Below the pieces are notes generated by a model, which ran no database searches, was not told the DNA's origin, and worked only from the letters and a program-made list of their open reading frames with translations. Positions 20,526 through 29,956 of a stretch of 64,000 nt of DNA are shown in pieces. Origin of the DNA: Clostridium sp. Its GTDB lineage: Bacteria; Bacillota; Clostridia; Clostridiales; Clostridiaceae. Location: assembly GCA_031292145.1 (NCBI GenBank), contig JARLHR010000028.1:62001-126000 (forward strand), written 5' to 3'. Numbering within the stretch: position 1 is the stretch's first letter; each line of letters opens with the position of its first letter. The position numbers and the translations under genes are program-made.

Positions 20526-22892
20526 GTGAATATTAATAATGGAGATTCTGCAATTTTCAGATTCATTACCCCTCTTACTGAAAATATTACAAGAGTTGTA
20601 TATAGCTTCAGTAACGAAAAACCAGACTATAGTATGCTTATTGCTGAAGAATTTAAAGAACAAGAGGATATAAAGGTTGAAAATTATCTTTCGAAAGACA
20701 ACTGTATCTTATTTAAAAATAAAAAAGGAGGCATAATTTTAAAGGAAACAGGACATAGCCTAACTGATAAAAATATCTATAAATATTCTGTAGGCACTAG
20801 CACTGTTGCGAAAGTAAAACAGACTGCAAATGGTGAGGTATCCTATACAGAAAATATTAAGAAAAAGGCTACTGGAAAATCCTATAAAGGTAATCTAACC
20901 TTTGAGGTTACAGAAGATGAAGGGCTATACGGGCTAGGCCAACATGAAGACGGGGTATACAATTATAATGGCAAAAAGGAATATCTATATCAAACAAATA
21001 TGAAGATATCAATCCCTTTTTTAATTTCCTCCAAAAATTACGGTATATTTATCGATACAGAAACTGCCATGATTTTTCATAGTGAGAGAGGAAAAATAAC
21101 CTTTACACTAGATACTACTAATGAGCTTTCATATTATATCCTTACAGGCGAAAATTTTGAAGAGATTATAAAGTCACTAAGAACCCTTACTGGAAGAACT
21201 CCCATGTTGCCACGGTGGGCTTATGGGTATATTCAATCTAAAGAACGATATAATTCTTCCGAAGAGCTTATAAGCACAGTATTAAGATTTAGAAAAGCTA
21301 ATATTCCAATTGATTGTATAGTACAGGATTGGTGCACCTGGGAAGAGGGCCTGTGGGGAGAAAAGAAAGTAGATAAAAAAAGATTTCCAAGCATTAAGGA
21401 ACTTGTGGATACACTGCATGAAGAGCATGCAAAGCTTATGTTTTCTATCTGGCCTAATATGACCGGAGGTGGAACAAATCTTCAAGAATTCAGAGACAAA
21501 GAGCTATTATTGCCTAATTCTAATATTTATGATGCGTATAAAGAAGAAGCCAGGGAAGTTTACTGGAATCAGTGCGAAGAAGAATTATTTTCTCAAGGAG
21601 TAGATGCCTGGTGGTGCGATAATGCCGAACCATTTTCTGACCCAGATTGGAATGGACAAATTAAAAGACCTGAAGACCAGCGTTACAATTTGATAGTAGC
21701 TGAGTCTAAAAAGTCTATAGATTGGACTCAGCTTAATTCATACGGCCTTCTGCATGCAAAGGGCATTTATGAAAATTGGCGTAAGACAAAGAGCGAAAAG
21801 CGTGTGCTAAATCTTACTCGGTCTTCCTATATTTCGGGACAAAAATATGGAATCGTTCCTTGGTCAGGTGACATTAGTGCTAAATGGTCTACCTTAAAAA
21901 AGCAGATTGTTGAAGGACTTAAGTTTTCAATGAGTGGTATGCCCTACTGGACTTTAGATATAGGTGCTTTCTTTACTGTAAAAGATAAATATGAAAACAG
22001 GGGCTGTAATTGCAACATTTATTCCGATCCACTATGGTTTTGGAATGGTGACTATAATAATGGTGTCGAAGATTTAGGGTACAGAGAACTTTATATAAGA
22101 TGGCTTCAATACGGTGCTTTTCTGCCTATATTCCGATCTCATGGTACAGATACACCTCGTGAACCTTGGAACTTTGGACGCCCGGGTGAAATTTTTTATG
22201 ATACGATTCTTAAATTCATAAATTTACGTTACCAATTACTTCCTTATACTTATTCTATGGCAGCAGAAATGCATTTAAATAATGCAACATTGCTACGCAG
22301 TTTGATGTTTGATTTTTCAGATGATAAGAATGTAAAGGAACTAAGCGATAGTTTTATGTTTGGAAAGGCTCTGCTTGTTTGCCCTGTTACAAAGCCTATG
22401 TATTATGAAGTTGATAGCGTTCCTCTCTCAGGAATTGATAAGACAAGAAATGTCTATCTACCAGAAGGTGCAAACTGGTATGACTTCTGGACCAACACAC
22501 CATATTCAGGTGGTCAACTCCTAACATGCAAAGCTACCTTGGATATTATCCCACTTTTCGTTAAAGCAGGTTCTATTATACCAGTATCTGCACCAATAAC
22601 CTATGCTGATGAGAAAAAAGGTGAAGTATCTGAAATTCTTATTTATACTGGAGAAGATGGTCAATTTACCCTGTATAATGATGATGGAGACAATTATTCT
22701 TATGAAAATGGAAATTTTGCAGCAATTAAATTAAACTATAGCGAAAATAAAAAAACCTTGACCTTCAGCAAAGCTATAGGAATATTTAAGTATCAAGAAA
22801 ATTTTAAAATCAGAGTTATTGGAAATCATAATAATTTTAAAGTTATACATTTTAAATACAAGGGAGAAGAAGATACCATAAGCTTACTTTAG
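20526..22892 (+). CDS. GH31 alpha-glycosidase, probably alpha-xylosidase
   Basis: This 788-residue GH31 enzyme has an N-terminal beta-sandwich (to about 220), a TIM barrel with the nucleophile Asp365 in WWCDNAEPF, the conserved RSHGTD/PWNFG stretch near 540, and C-terminal beta domains that include a DUF5110-like end. The GTG start at 20526 follows AAGGAG. No signal peptide is seen. WxDxxEP nucleophile motifs occur in both alpha-xylosidases and alpha-glucosidases; in a locus with GH74, GH29 and beta-galactosidases, removal of the alpha-1,6-xylose at the non-reducing end of xyloglucan oligosaccharides is the likely job. The TAG stop coincides with the first bases of a palindromic element, so the original C-terminus may have been slightly longer or different. 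Confidence 0.9.
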   Translation: MNINNGDSAIFRFITPLTENITRVVYSFSNEKPDYSMLIAEEFKEQEDIKVENYLSKDNCILFKNKKGGIILKETGHSLTDKNIYKYSVGTSTVAKVKQTANGEVSYTENIKKKATGKSYKGNLTFEVTEDEGLYGLGQHEDGVYNYNGKKEYLYQTNMKISIPFLISSKNYGIFIDTETAMIFHSERGKITFTLDTTNELSYYILTGENFEEIIKSLRTLTGRTPMLPRWAYGYIQSKERYNSSEELISTVLRFRKANIPIDCIVQDWCTWEEGLWGEKKVDKKRFPSIKELVDTLHEEHAKLMFSIWPNMTGGGTNLQEFRDKELLLPNSNIYDAYKEEAREVYWNQCEEELFSQGVDAWWCDNAEPFSDPDWNGQIKRPEDQRYNLIVAESKKSIDWTQLNSYGLLHAKGIYENWRKTKSEKRVLNLTRSSYISGQKYGIVPWSGDISAKWSTLKKQIVEGLKFSMSGMPYWTLDIGAFFTVKDKYENRGCNCNIYSDPLWFWNGDYNNGVEDLGYRELYIRWLQYGAFLPIFRSHGTDTPREPWNFGRPGEIFYDTILKFINLRYQLLPYTYSMAAEMHLNNATLLRSLMFDFSDDKNVKELSDSFMFGKALLVCPVTKPMYYEVDSVPLSGIDKTRNVYLPEGANWYDFWTNTPYSGGQLLTCKATLDIIPLFVKAGSIIPVSAPITYADEKKGEVSEILIYTGEDGQFTLYNDDGDNYSYENGNFAAIKLNYSENKKTLTFSKAIGIFKYQENFKIRVIGNHNNFKVIHFKYKGEEDTISLL

Positions 22893-23052
22893 GCACATTC
22901 AAAAAATAACAAGTCCATCTGCCAAGCCTATTTTCCATCATGCTGTGTCAGCAGATTCCCCTAATAGGCCCGCTATTAGACCAATCTGCTTCCTTGCCTG
23001 ATGAAAAATAATCATGGCATTTTGGACTTGTTATTTTCTTTCATGTGCCTTA
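22890..23052. repeat. MITE-like palindromic element with long terminal inverted repeats
   Basis: This 163-bp non-coding block begins TAGGCACAT and ends ATGTGCCTTA. Inside the tips AATAACAAGTCCA (22905-22917) pairs perfectly with 23023-23035. Two further perfect stems lie in the centre: AGCAGATT at 22950-22957 with 22983-22990, and CTAATAG at 22961-22967 with 22973-22979. The whole unit can fold as a branched hairpin and sits between the convergent GH31 and GH29 genes, where it may serve as a bidirectional terminator. A 45-bp exact copy of its right end is found at 41849-41893. A small extra hairpin (AGATACCG/CGGTATCT) follows at 23115-23132. Confidence 0.75.
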
Positions 23053-23179
23053 ACTCAACTAATTTACCACAATGTGAGGTAATTATTTTGTCTACCAATT
23101 TCTTACGCCACCGCAGATACCGTCCGGTATCTACAGTTTATCAGAACTTAATTAATTAATGTATCAAAATAGGATTTAT

Positions 23180-24610
23180 TTATTGCTGCTTGCTCAGATA
23201 AATTCCCATGTTTGAAATCTCTGGACACCATCTTGAACTTGTGATTGTAAATCTTATATGTCTGGAAATTACTTTATCGAAACAACAGATACGTTTATAT
23301 CCTATTACGGTTCCATTGTAAAAGTTCCTCCAATCACTTCCATCCCAATATTCAAGCGTAAATTTTTCTACTCTTTGTCCATTTTTTATATGTTCTTTCA
23401 AAACAACTCTATCAAATTCCCTGCTATCTTTTAAATCAATTTTTATTTCACACCTTTCAGTGCCCTCTCTAGGACACCAATAAGTATCCTTATCCTCATC
23501 GAATATATTTTGGACATTGTGACTTTCATTCATAGTTTCACTAGCACTTGCCTCTACATTTACTGCAAGATTTTCTTTAAACATCTCTCTTATAACATTT
23601 CCAAACTCTTTCATTCTAGCAGCATCATTTTCGTGAATTAGCCCTCTCTTGTCAGGTGGAATATTGAGAAGAAAAGTGCTATTACCTCCAACTGATCCAT
23701 AATACACTTTTAAAAGTTCATCCACAGATTTTACTTTATCATCCTCACATTCATGATAAAACCAGCCAGGTCTTATAGACGTATTTACTTCTGCAGGATA
23801 CCAAATTAAATTTTCTATATTTTTTATGATTTCCCTGCTTCCCAAATCCGACTCCCTAGTATTGATTTGTTTAGAAAACTCACCATCATCAACCTTTTGA
23901 GAGCTATCCTGAATTTTTTCTGCGTCCTTAAGATAAGCAGGTACAACGCTCCATTCCGATTCTCTACAGTGACCTGCTTCATTCCCACACCATCTTACAT
24001 CTGGACCGCATACTGAAATAACAGCATTAGGCTGCAATTCGCGTATTACCTTATAGTATGACTCCCAATCATATACTTGCTTCTGTCCATTTGGCCCTTC
24101 TCCACAAGCACCATCGAACCATACGCAAAATATTTCACCGTAGTTTGTTAATAACTCTCTTAACTGGTTTATAAAATATTCATTATACGCCTCTGATCCA
24201 TACGTTTTTTCATGCCTATCCCACGGAGATAAATATACTCCAAATTTAATCCCCCCTCTTTTGCAGGCTTCAGAAACTTCTCTGACCATATCACCTTTTC
24301 CTTGCTTCCACGGACTATTCTTTATGGAATGTTCTGTATGTTTACTTGGCCAAAGGCAAAAACCATCATGATGCTTACATGTTAATATAAGCCCTTTCAT
24401 ACCCGCAGATTTACATACTTCCACCCACTGATTGGCATTAAACTCAGTAGGATTAAATATTTTCGGATCTTCGTCACCAAGTCCCCATTCTCTGTCCGTA
24501 AACGTATTTACACAGAAATGAATGAATGAATAAAACTCCATTTCACTCCAGGCAAGTTGACGCTCCGCGGGGCTTTTTTTAGCAGCAAGTTCTATAAAAT
24601 TATCTTTCAT
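23180..24610 (-). CDS. GH29 alpha-L-fucosidase
   Basis: This 476-residue enzyme has a GH29 TIM barrel over residues 1-340, with the HFCVNTFTDREWG start near 31, KHHDGFCLWPS near 79 and the nucleophile Asp166 in FCVWFDGACGEGP. A C-terminal F5/8-type (CBM32-like) domain covers about 350-476. The sequence resembles the branched-substrate (GH29-B) side of the family. There is no signal peptide, so it is intracellular. It would release L-fucose, or alpha-L-galactose in plants that replace fucose, from galactosyl side chains of xyloglucan, exposing the galactose to the GH2/GH42 enzymes. The released sugar would feed the FucU operon. It lies 114 bp downstream of the GH43 gene and is probably co-transcribed with it. 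Confidence 0.92.
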   Translation of the reverse strand: MKDNFIELAAKKSPAERQLAWSEMEFYSFIHFCVNTFTDREWGLGDEDPKIFNPTEFNANQWVEVCKSAGMKGLILTCKHHDGFCLWPSKHTEHSIKNSPWKQGKGDMVREVSEACKRGGIKFGVYLSPWDRHEKTYGSEAYNEYFINQLRELLTNYGEIFCVWFDGACGEGPNGQKQVYDWESYYKVIRELQPNAVISVCGPDVRWCGNEAGHCRESEWSVVPAYLKDAEKIQDSSQKVDDGEFSKQINTRESDLGSREIIKNIENLIWYPAEVNTSIRPGWFYHECEDDKVKSVDELLKVYYGSVGGNSTFLLNIPPDKRGLIHENDAARMKEFGNVIREMFKENLAVNVEASASETMNESHNVQNIFDEDKDTYWCPREGTERCEIKIDLKDSREFDRVVLKEHIKNGQRVEKFTLEYWDGSDWRNFYNGTVIGYKRICCFDKVISRHIRFTITSSRWCPEISNMGIYLSKQQ

Positions 24611-24724
24611 TTATTTATTCCTCCTTTAATCTATACAAGATAGGACAGCATTTTTTTTGCATCAATTAACCCAAAAACTATTTAAAAGTAAGCTCATGAA
24701 ATAGCTTTCTTTGTAGACCAAGTG

Positions 24725-26053
24725 CTATTTATGGAACACAAAGCCATCCAATTCACAGATTGGTCTATCTTTAAAGTTGTCCCTAGCCCAATCCCAACCG
24801 TTATAACTCTCTTCAAACACTAAATATACTGAATGTCTTCCTGTTATGCACTTAACCACGGCATTTATAATTCTATCATCTGCTCCGATATCACAGCTTC
24901 CTATTTCTTCTCCATTGCTATAATCGTCAATGAGAATTTTCATCTTTCCTTTGCTTCCACAACCTCTTATTTTAGCTGAGAATTCCATAGTTCTGCTGGA
25001 ATAATCCTGCCCAAAATCAAAATACTTAAATCCAATAATAGATCCTGCTTTTATATTTATAACAGGTCTCTCAAAAATATTTCTCTCAGTTATAAAACAT
25101 TCACCTTTAAGTACACAAGCTAAATCTGCTGGTACAAAATTATATGGTAAAAGAGATTCTTCAAAGCCCAGGGAAGTCATCTCCACCTGCGGAATAGTTC
25201 CATCTGGCAGAATTTCTATGCCTTCAACGCAGCCGCGTCTTGAAAATACACAGTTATTGGTCATCCTGTGATAAAAAATATACCACTGTCCATTTATCTG
25301 ACAGATAGACCCATGATTATTTCCTCCAGGAAAATCTACTCCATTATCTACAATGATCCCACTGTATTCAAATGGTCCTACAGGCGATTTGCTAGTAGCA
25401 TATACAAGCCTGCTGCCAGCCTTAGGTGAGTAAATCAAATAATAAGTGTCCCCAACTTTACGCGGTGAACATGCCTCAAAAAATTCAAAGGGTTTTTCTG
25501 CCGGTATAATGCCTTGCTTATATGTGTCTGGCAAAATTTCATACATATTTTCGCCATTAATCTCGGCCATAAATGAATTTAAATATCCACAGTATATATA
25601 AACCCTGCCATCATCATCCACCAATACACCTGGATCGGTAAATATTCCTTCTTTTAAATCTTTTTCAGAATTTTCAGGTACGCTATATTGAGAAACAATT
25701 TTAAAAGGACCTTCAGGTCTGTCACTTACTGCAACACAACCTTTTGATTCAACAATAAAAGCATAAAGATAATACTTTCCATCTTTCTCCACCACATCCG
25801 GTGCATAAAGCTCTCTCTCTGTCCAAGTTATGTCACTTTCATGATCCCTGTCCGCCTGTGTATGAAATGCGTCCCCATGACATATCCAATTATTAAGATT
25901 ATTAACATCTGCTGACCATACTTTCAGCTTATGATCACAAAACCTCTCTGATCCTGCAAAATCGTGTGAACCGTATATATAAACCCTGTTTCCAAAAACC
26001 CTTGGTTCACCGTCTGGTATGTATTCCCAACTTGATAAATATGGATTAGCCAT
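24725..26053 (-). CDS. GH43 alpha-L-arabinofuranosidase/beta-xylosidase
   Basis: The 442-residue protein has a five-bladed GH43 propeller (about 1-300; catalytic-base region SWEYIPDGEPRVF, central FTDPGVLVDDDG, and acid FFEACSPRKVGDTYY) and a C-terminal beta-sandwich of about 130 residues that resembles CBM6-like domains of this subgroup. It lacks a signal peptide. The family acts mostly on alpha-L-arabinofuranosides, with some beta-xylosidases and galactosidases. Arabinose on solanaceous-type xyloglucan or arabinoxylan is the plausible target. GAAGGAGG precedes the ATG. It is the first gene of a likely two-gene transcript with GH29. Confidence 0.88.
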   Translation of the reverse strand: MANPYLSSWEYIPDGEPRVFGNRVYIYGSHDFAGSERFCDHKLKVWSADVNNLNNWICHGDAFHTQADRDHESDITWTERELYAPDVVEKDGKYYLYAFIVESKGCVAVSDRPEGPFKIVSQYSVPENSEKDLKEGIFTDPGVLVDDDGRVYIYCGYLNSFMAEINGENMYEILPDTYKQGIIPAEKPFEFFEACSPRKVGDTYYLIYSPKAGSRLVYATSKSPVGPFEYSGIIVDNGVDFPGGNNHGSICQINGQWYIFYHRMTNNCVFSRRGCVEGIEILPDGTIPQVEMTSLGFEESLLPYNFVPADLACVLKGECFITERNIFERPVINIKAGSIIGFKYFDFGQDYSSRTMEFSAKIRGCGSKGKMKILIDDYSNGEEIGSCDIGADDRIINAVVKCITGRHSVYLVFEESYNGWDWARDNFKDRPICELDGFVFHK

Positions 26054-26497
26054 AATTATTTTCCTCCTTCTTATTTAAATCTAAATCTAATATACTATTT
26101 ATTTGCCCGTAAATAATTAATCATATAGAGTATAACTTTCTAGATATTTTGATGCTATTATAGTACATAAATACAAAGCACTCCTTGACTATTAAGTCTA
26201 AAAATAGGATTATAAGGACATACACTATAATTAATACTATAGCGGCATAAGCCTCTTTTCTTTCACTTGCTTAGCATTACTACACAAACAAAGCATGTAG
26301 TTTCCAAACTAAGCTCTACATGCTCTATTTTTTGAAGCAATTAAATTTTAGTTTGCGATGTTATAGTAGTCCTTGTTTATTAATCTTGTATTCTATTACC
26401 TCTCCACTCTAGGTGTGAATGCATCGTTATACCCTTGATAACTTGTCAAAAATAATCAGCTAATTGTGACCAAAGAGCTTTGTATTTCTATATGCTT
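26054..26497. other. Intergenic region upstream of GH43
   Basis: These 444 bp hold the promoter region of the GH43-GH29 unit next to 26054 and the downstream hairpin of lacZ2 at 26292-26324. No open frame with coding character was found, and no clear operator was seen. Confidence 0.5.
26292..26324. terminator. Hairpin downstream of lacZ2
   Basis: AGCATGTAG (26292-26300) pairs with CTACATGCT (26316-26324) across a 15-nt loop. A T-rich run (CTATTTTTT) follows on the plus strand and TTGTTTGTG on the minus strand. It lies about 170 bp past the lacZ2 stop and is the best terminator candidate there. Confidence 0.5.
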
Positions 26498-29400
26498 CTA
26501 TTTGGAAACTTCCGGTAAGATAAAAAAGCTGAAATTAAAATCTTTTGATTTTAATTGATATTCCTCTAATAAATATGGTCCACAGCTTGTTGAACCAATT
26601 CCGGACTGTTTATAATCAACGCAAAGAATAGAGTATCCTGATTTCTCAAGTTCATAATTATGTGCTTTTTGTGCTAATTCCTCTTGAGAATGCTCAGATG
26701 CATTAAACGAAAAATCCTCTTCTGATTCAACTTTTATACATAGTTTATCATTTCCTATTTGTACATATTCACATCCAAAATGAGAGGAATTTTCTTGAGG
26801 TTTAATATAATCTTCATGCATTTCCCATATTTTTTGCTTGAAAATACCTTTATATGAGGCTCTATGTTTATCGATGTAACTTTCAAAACTTCCATATCCG
26901 TAATATTCAACATTTGAAAAACTGTTATCCATAAATAACCTTAACCCAAAGCGCGGTAAATATGGGCGCTTATCAGCCACCTTAACATTACTATGGATTT
27001 TTACTTGACCGCTGTTATAAACATATATTTTATTTATCAAATCAAAAGTATTATGATAAGCAAACCAACCCAACGCTAGATGGATGGTTATTTCTATGCA
27101 ATCTTTATTTTTCATTACATTGGTTGAGTATACTTTTGTAATCAGCTCATTTAGATGGAACTTGTACCAATCGTTTTTAACGGCACAATCATTATCAGTT
27201 GGAGCACGAAAAGCATTGTATTCCATTGGCTTTTCAATCAATCTTATGCGATCAAACTCCATTTTACTGAACAGTCCTTTTCGCTTATCAATGGAATATA
27301 TAAAATTCTTACCTATTACATCAATTGATTGCATATTTTCCTTAAAATCAATCTGATCCTTTGATTCAATGAGAGTGAGCTTCCTTACAGTTTTCTGTAT
27401 GGTAAATTGTTCGAAGCCAACAGTAGCTCCACTTTTTTCCCAATAAGTATCATTCCTCTGAGTAAAAATAAATCGAACATATAAGCTCTCTCCTGACAAT
27501 CCTGCCAATTTTGGTATTGTTATAATTTTTTTCAATTTTGCCGGTAAAGATATATCGATTTCATCAGAAATGATTATTTTACCATTTTCAGTTACCTCGT
27601 ACCTGCATTTAAGCTTCTCAGATAATTCAGTAAAATCATATGTGTTAACAAACTCATAAACACCTTTATCAATATAAATTGGATTTATACGAATTGGACG
27701 ATATACATTTTTTGCTTCCTTTAAACCAGTGTGAGGAGTTCTATCGGGATAAACAAGTCCATCAATGCAAAAGTTTCCATCATGAAGTGGTTCGTTATAA
27801 TCTCCGCCATAAGCATACATAGTCTTACCATTTTTAGCCTTACCCATGTCAATTCCATGATCGCACCATTCCCAAATAAATCCACCACAAAGTCTGTCAT
27901 TTGAATAAAATACCTTCCAATAATCTTCTAAATCTCCTGGGCTGTTTCCCATAGAATGACAGTATTCACAAAGCACTAAAGGTCTTTTTTCACTTTGGTT
28001 AGTTAGAAAATCCTTGGTGATCCAATCTGGCGACGTATACATTGTTGAAACAATATCCAGCGTTTCCTCATTGTCTATTGCTTTTTCCACGCTCTCCAAT
28101 TCGTGCATACTTTGATAGTGAACAAGTCTTGTATTATCAAAAGACTTAATATACCTAGCCGCCTTTTCAAAAGCTTTACTATACCCACTTTCATTTCCCA
28201 TAGACCAAAATATTACTGATGGGCGATTTATATCTCTTGAAATCATTAAGTCTATTCTGTCTAATATTGATTTCTCATACTCTTTAATATTTGCCACTAA
28301 TGCAATACCTGAATAGTCACCATTGTTATCAGTAGTATGCGAGGCTTCAACACTGCCATGAGCTTCTATATCAGCTTCATTTATTAAATAAAAACCTAGT
28401 TCATCGCAAAGCTCAAGAAATATTGGCGAATTTGGGTAATGAGATGCCCTTATGGCGTTAATATTATGCTGTTTCATCAGAAGTAAGTCTTCTAGCATTT
28501 GTTCCTTTGAAATGCATGCCCCAGTTATTGGATGACTATCATGCCTATTTACTCCTTTAAATTTAACAGCTACTTCATTAATAAGTACGCACCCATTCTC
28601 TACCTTTATATTACGAACGCCAATTTTCTCACCTATTCTCTCATGTTCAGTTTGAAGTATAAGTTTATATAAATAAGGGTTTTCAGCATTCCAAAGTACA
28701 GGTGATTTTATTTGAAAATTCGCCTTTTCATCGTTAACAGGTGATTCTAAAAGTAAGTTATCATTTGCATCAAACAGCTTAGCAATAACATATGCATTGG
28801 CTTTTACCATTAATTCAATATCTACACTGTCACAGTTCTGGTTTAAGTTCGTAATCACTCGATAATTATTTATTCTTTTCTTAGGTCTTGATAATATATA
28901 AACATCTCTTATTATTCCTGACATTCTCCACTTGTCCTGACATTCTAAATACGTGCCGTCACACCACTTAAGAACCATAACGGTAATGCTGTTCTCACCA
29001 TCAACAAGATATTTAGTTATATTAAATTCACTTGTCATATGAGTAACTTGACTGTAACCAACAAATTCATTGTTTATATATAAGTAAAAGCAGCTATCAA
29101 CTCCCTCAAAATTTAAAATTTTTTCAAATCCATCAGATAAATCTACATTAAATTTCCTTTTATAAAGCCCAACAGGGTTTTTATCTGGAACATATGGAGG
29201 GTTATAAACAATAGGATACCTTATATTTACATACATAGGTTTGTCATACCCATAAAGCTGCCAGTTTGATGGAACTGGCATAGTTTCTGAAAAGTCAATA
29301 TCAAGAAAATTATCTTCAATATCTAAAAAACTATCATAAAATCGAAAATTCCAAGTACCATTCAAATTAAGAAAACGTTTAGACTTATCTCGTGCTTCAA

Positions 29401-29503
29401 AAGGATCTGCATTTTCAGGGAACGGTAAAAAATAATTTCTATTAGGTTCTGTATTTACATGTAATTTTTCTGGTTCTTCATGAAAAATAATATTTTGCCT
29501 CAT
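26498..29503 (-). CDS. GH2 beta-galactosidase, second LacZ-type enzyme
   Basis: The 1001-residue enzyme shares the five-domain LacZ layout but is clearly divergent from lacZ1. The acid/base is Glu438 (WSMGNESGYS) and the nucleophile Glu513 (LCEYCHSMGNSPGD); the NRHDSHPITG and RASHYPNSP blocks are intact. No signal peptide. GGAGG precedes the ATG. Its upstream region carries the control sequences of an AraC gene whose body has been lost, and the same control region recurs at 32549-32745 with an intact araC, so the regulator encoded at 32744 may act on this gene at a distance. Its codons are AT-rich like most of the window. Presumed role: removal of beta-galactose from oligosaccharides whose context differs from that handled by lacZ1. 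Confidence 0.93.
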   Translation of the reverse strand: MRQNIIFHEEPEKLHVNTEPNRNYFLPFPENADPFEARDKSKRFLNLNGTWNFRFYDSFLDIEDNFLDIDFSETMPVPSNWQLYGYDKPMYVNIRYPIVYNPPYVPDKNPVGLYKRKFNVDLSDGFEKILNFEGVDSCFYLYINNEFVGYSQVTHMTSEFNITKYLVDGENSITVMVLKWCDGTYLECQDKWRMSGIIRDVYILSRPKKRINNYRVITNLNQNCDSVDIELMVKANAYVIAKLFDANDNLLLESPVNDEKANFQIKSPVLWNAENPYLYKLILQTEHERIGEKIGVRNIKVENGCVLINEVAVKFKGVNRHDSHPITGACISKEQMLEDLLLMKQHNINAIRASHYPNSPIFLELCDELGFYLINEADIEAHGSVEASHTTDNNGDYSGIALVANIKEYEKSILDRIDLMISRDINRPSVIFWSMGNESGYSKAFEKAARYIKSFDNTRLVHYQSMHELESVEKAIDNEETLDIVSTMYTSPDWITKDFLTNQSEKRPLVLCEYCHSMGNSPGDLEDYWKVFYSNDRLCGGFIWEWCDHGIDMGKAKNGKTMYAYGGDYNEPLHDGNFCIDGLVYPDRTPHTGLKEAKNVYRPIRINPIYIDKGVYEFVNTYDFTELSEKLKCRYEVTENGKIIISDEIDISLPAKLKKIITIPKLAGLSGESLYVRFIFTQRNDTYWEKSGATVGFEQFTIQKTVRKLTLIESKDQIDFKENMQSIDVIGKNFIYSIDKRKGLFSKMEFDRIRLIEKPMEYNAFRAPTDNDCAVKNDWYKFHLNELITKVYSTNVMKNKDCIEITIHLALGWFAYHNTFDLINKIYVYNSGQVKIHSNVKVADKRPYLPRFGLRLFMDNSFSNVEYYGYGSFESYIDKHRASYKGIFKQKIWEMHEDYIKPQENSSHFGCEYVQIGNDKLCIKVESEEDFSFNASEHSQEELAQKAHNYELEKSGYSILCVDYKQSGIGSTSCGPYLLEEYQLKSKDFNFSFFILPEVSK

Positions 29504-29690
29504 TTTTAGCCTCCTTCAGCTATTTTATAAGAAAGTACCAGCTAGTTGCATTTCCTTTGTGTAAATTTTATTATCTAATATATAATATTATTAATATATT
29601 AATAATATTGTATATTAGCTAATTAATGCCAGTCAATAATATGATATTATTCAATATAAAGATATGAAACTAGAAGAAAAAATGTATATC
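29440..29690. repeat. Copy A of a duplicated lacZ2/araC control region
   Basis: This segment includes the first codons of lacZ2, its ribosome site, an AT-rich spacer and a block at 29631-29683 that matches 32690-32745 closely (AGTCAATAATATGATATTAT against AGTCAATATTATGATATTAT, continuing through GAAACTAGA to the ATG). In copy A the reading frame after that ATG stops after 7 codons, so only the start of an araC gene remains. Confidence 0.75.
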
Positions 29691-29723
29691 CCACTCCACT
29701 AACTTTATAATAAATAACGCAAC

Positions 29724-29757
29724 AATACTGTGCTCACAATATTATGAGCACAGTATT
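29724..29757 (-). terminator. Terminator downstream of GH9
   Basis: A perfect 13-bp stem, AATACTGTGCTCA at 29724-29736 with 29745-29757, encloses an 8-nt loop. On the minus strand GTTGCGTTATTTATTAT follows. It ends transcripts from the GH9 gene and its shifted tail. Confidence 0.7.
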
Positions 29758-29774
29758 AAGCTTTCTGTAATCTA

Positions 29775-29956
29775 CTATATCTTATTTATAAACTCTGAAG
29801 TTAAAAAATCAGATGTTTTGGAGATATTAGCACTTACTTTTTGTACATCTTCAACATTTTCTGCATAATGAGTGGATTTAAAGCTTACATTGTTTATACC
29901 ATCTGCGGCATTTAAAGTCACTACTACTCCAGAATTATACTCGCCGTTGCTTCTTA
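29775..29956 (-). pseudogene. Out-of-frame coding tail directly after GH9
   Basis: Beginning at the last base of the GH9 stop codon, another frame stays open for about 60 codons and ends in TAG at 29777-29775. It reads RSNGEYNSGVVVTLNAADG, then INNVSFKSTHYAENVED, and finishes TSDFLTSEFINKI. Composition is protein-like, but there is no start codon or ribosome site. The GH9 protein ends in a Thr/Ala-rich linker, as if a C-terminal domain had followed, so this could be the decayed end of such a domain after a frameshift. I do not recognise the domain. Confidence 0.4.
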
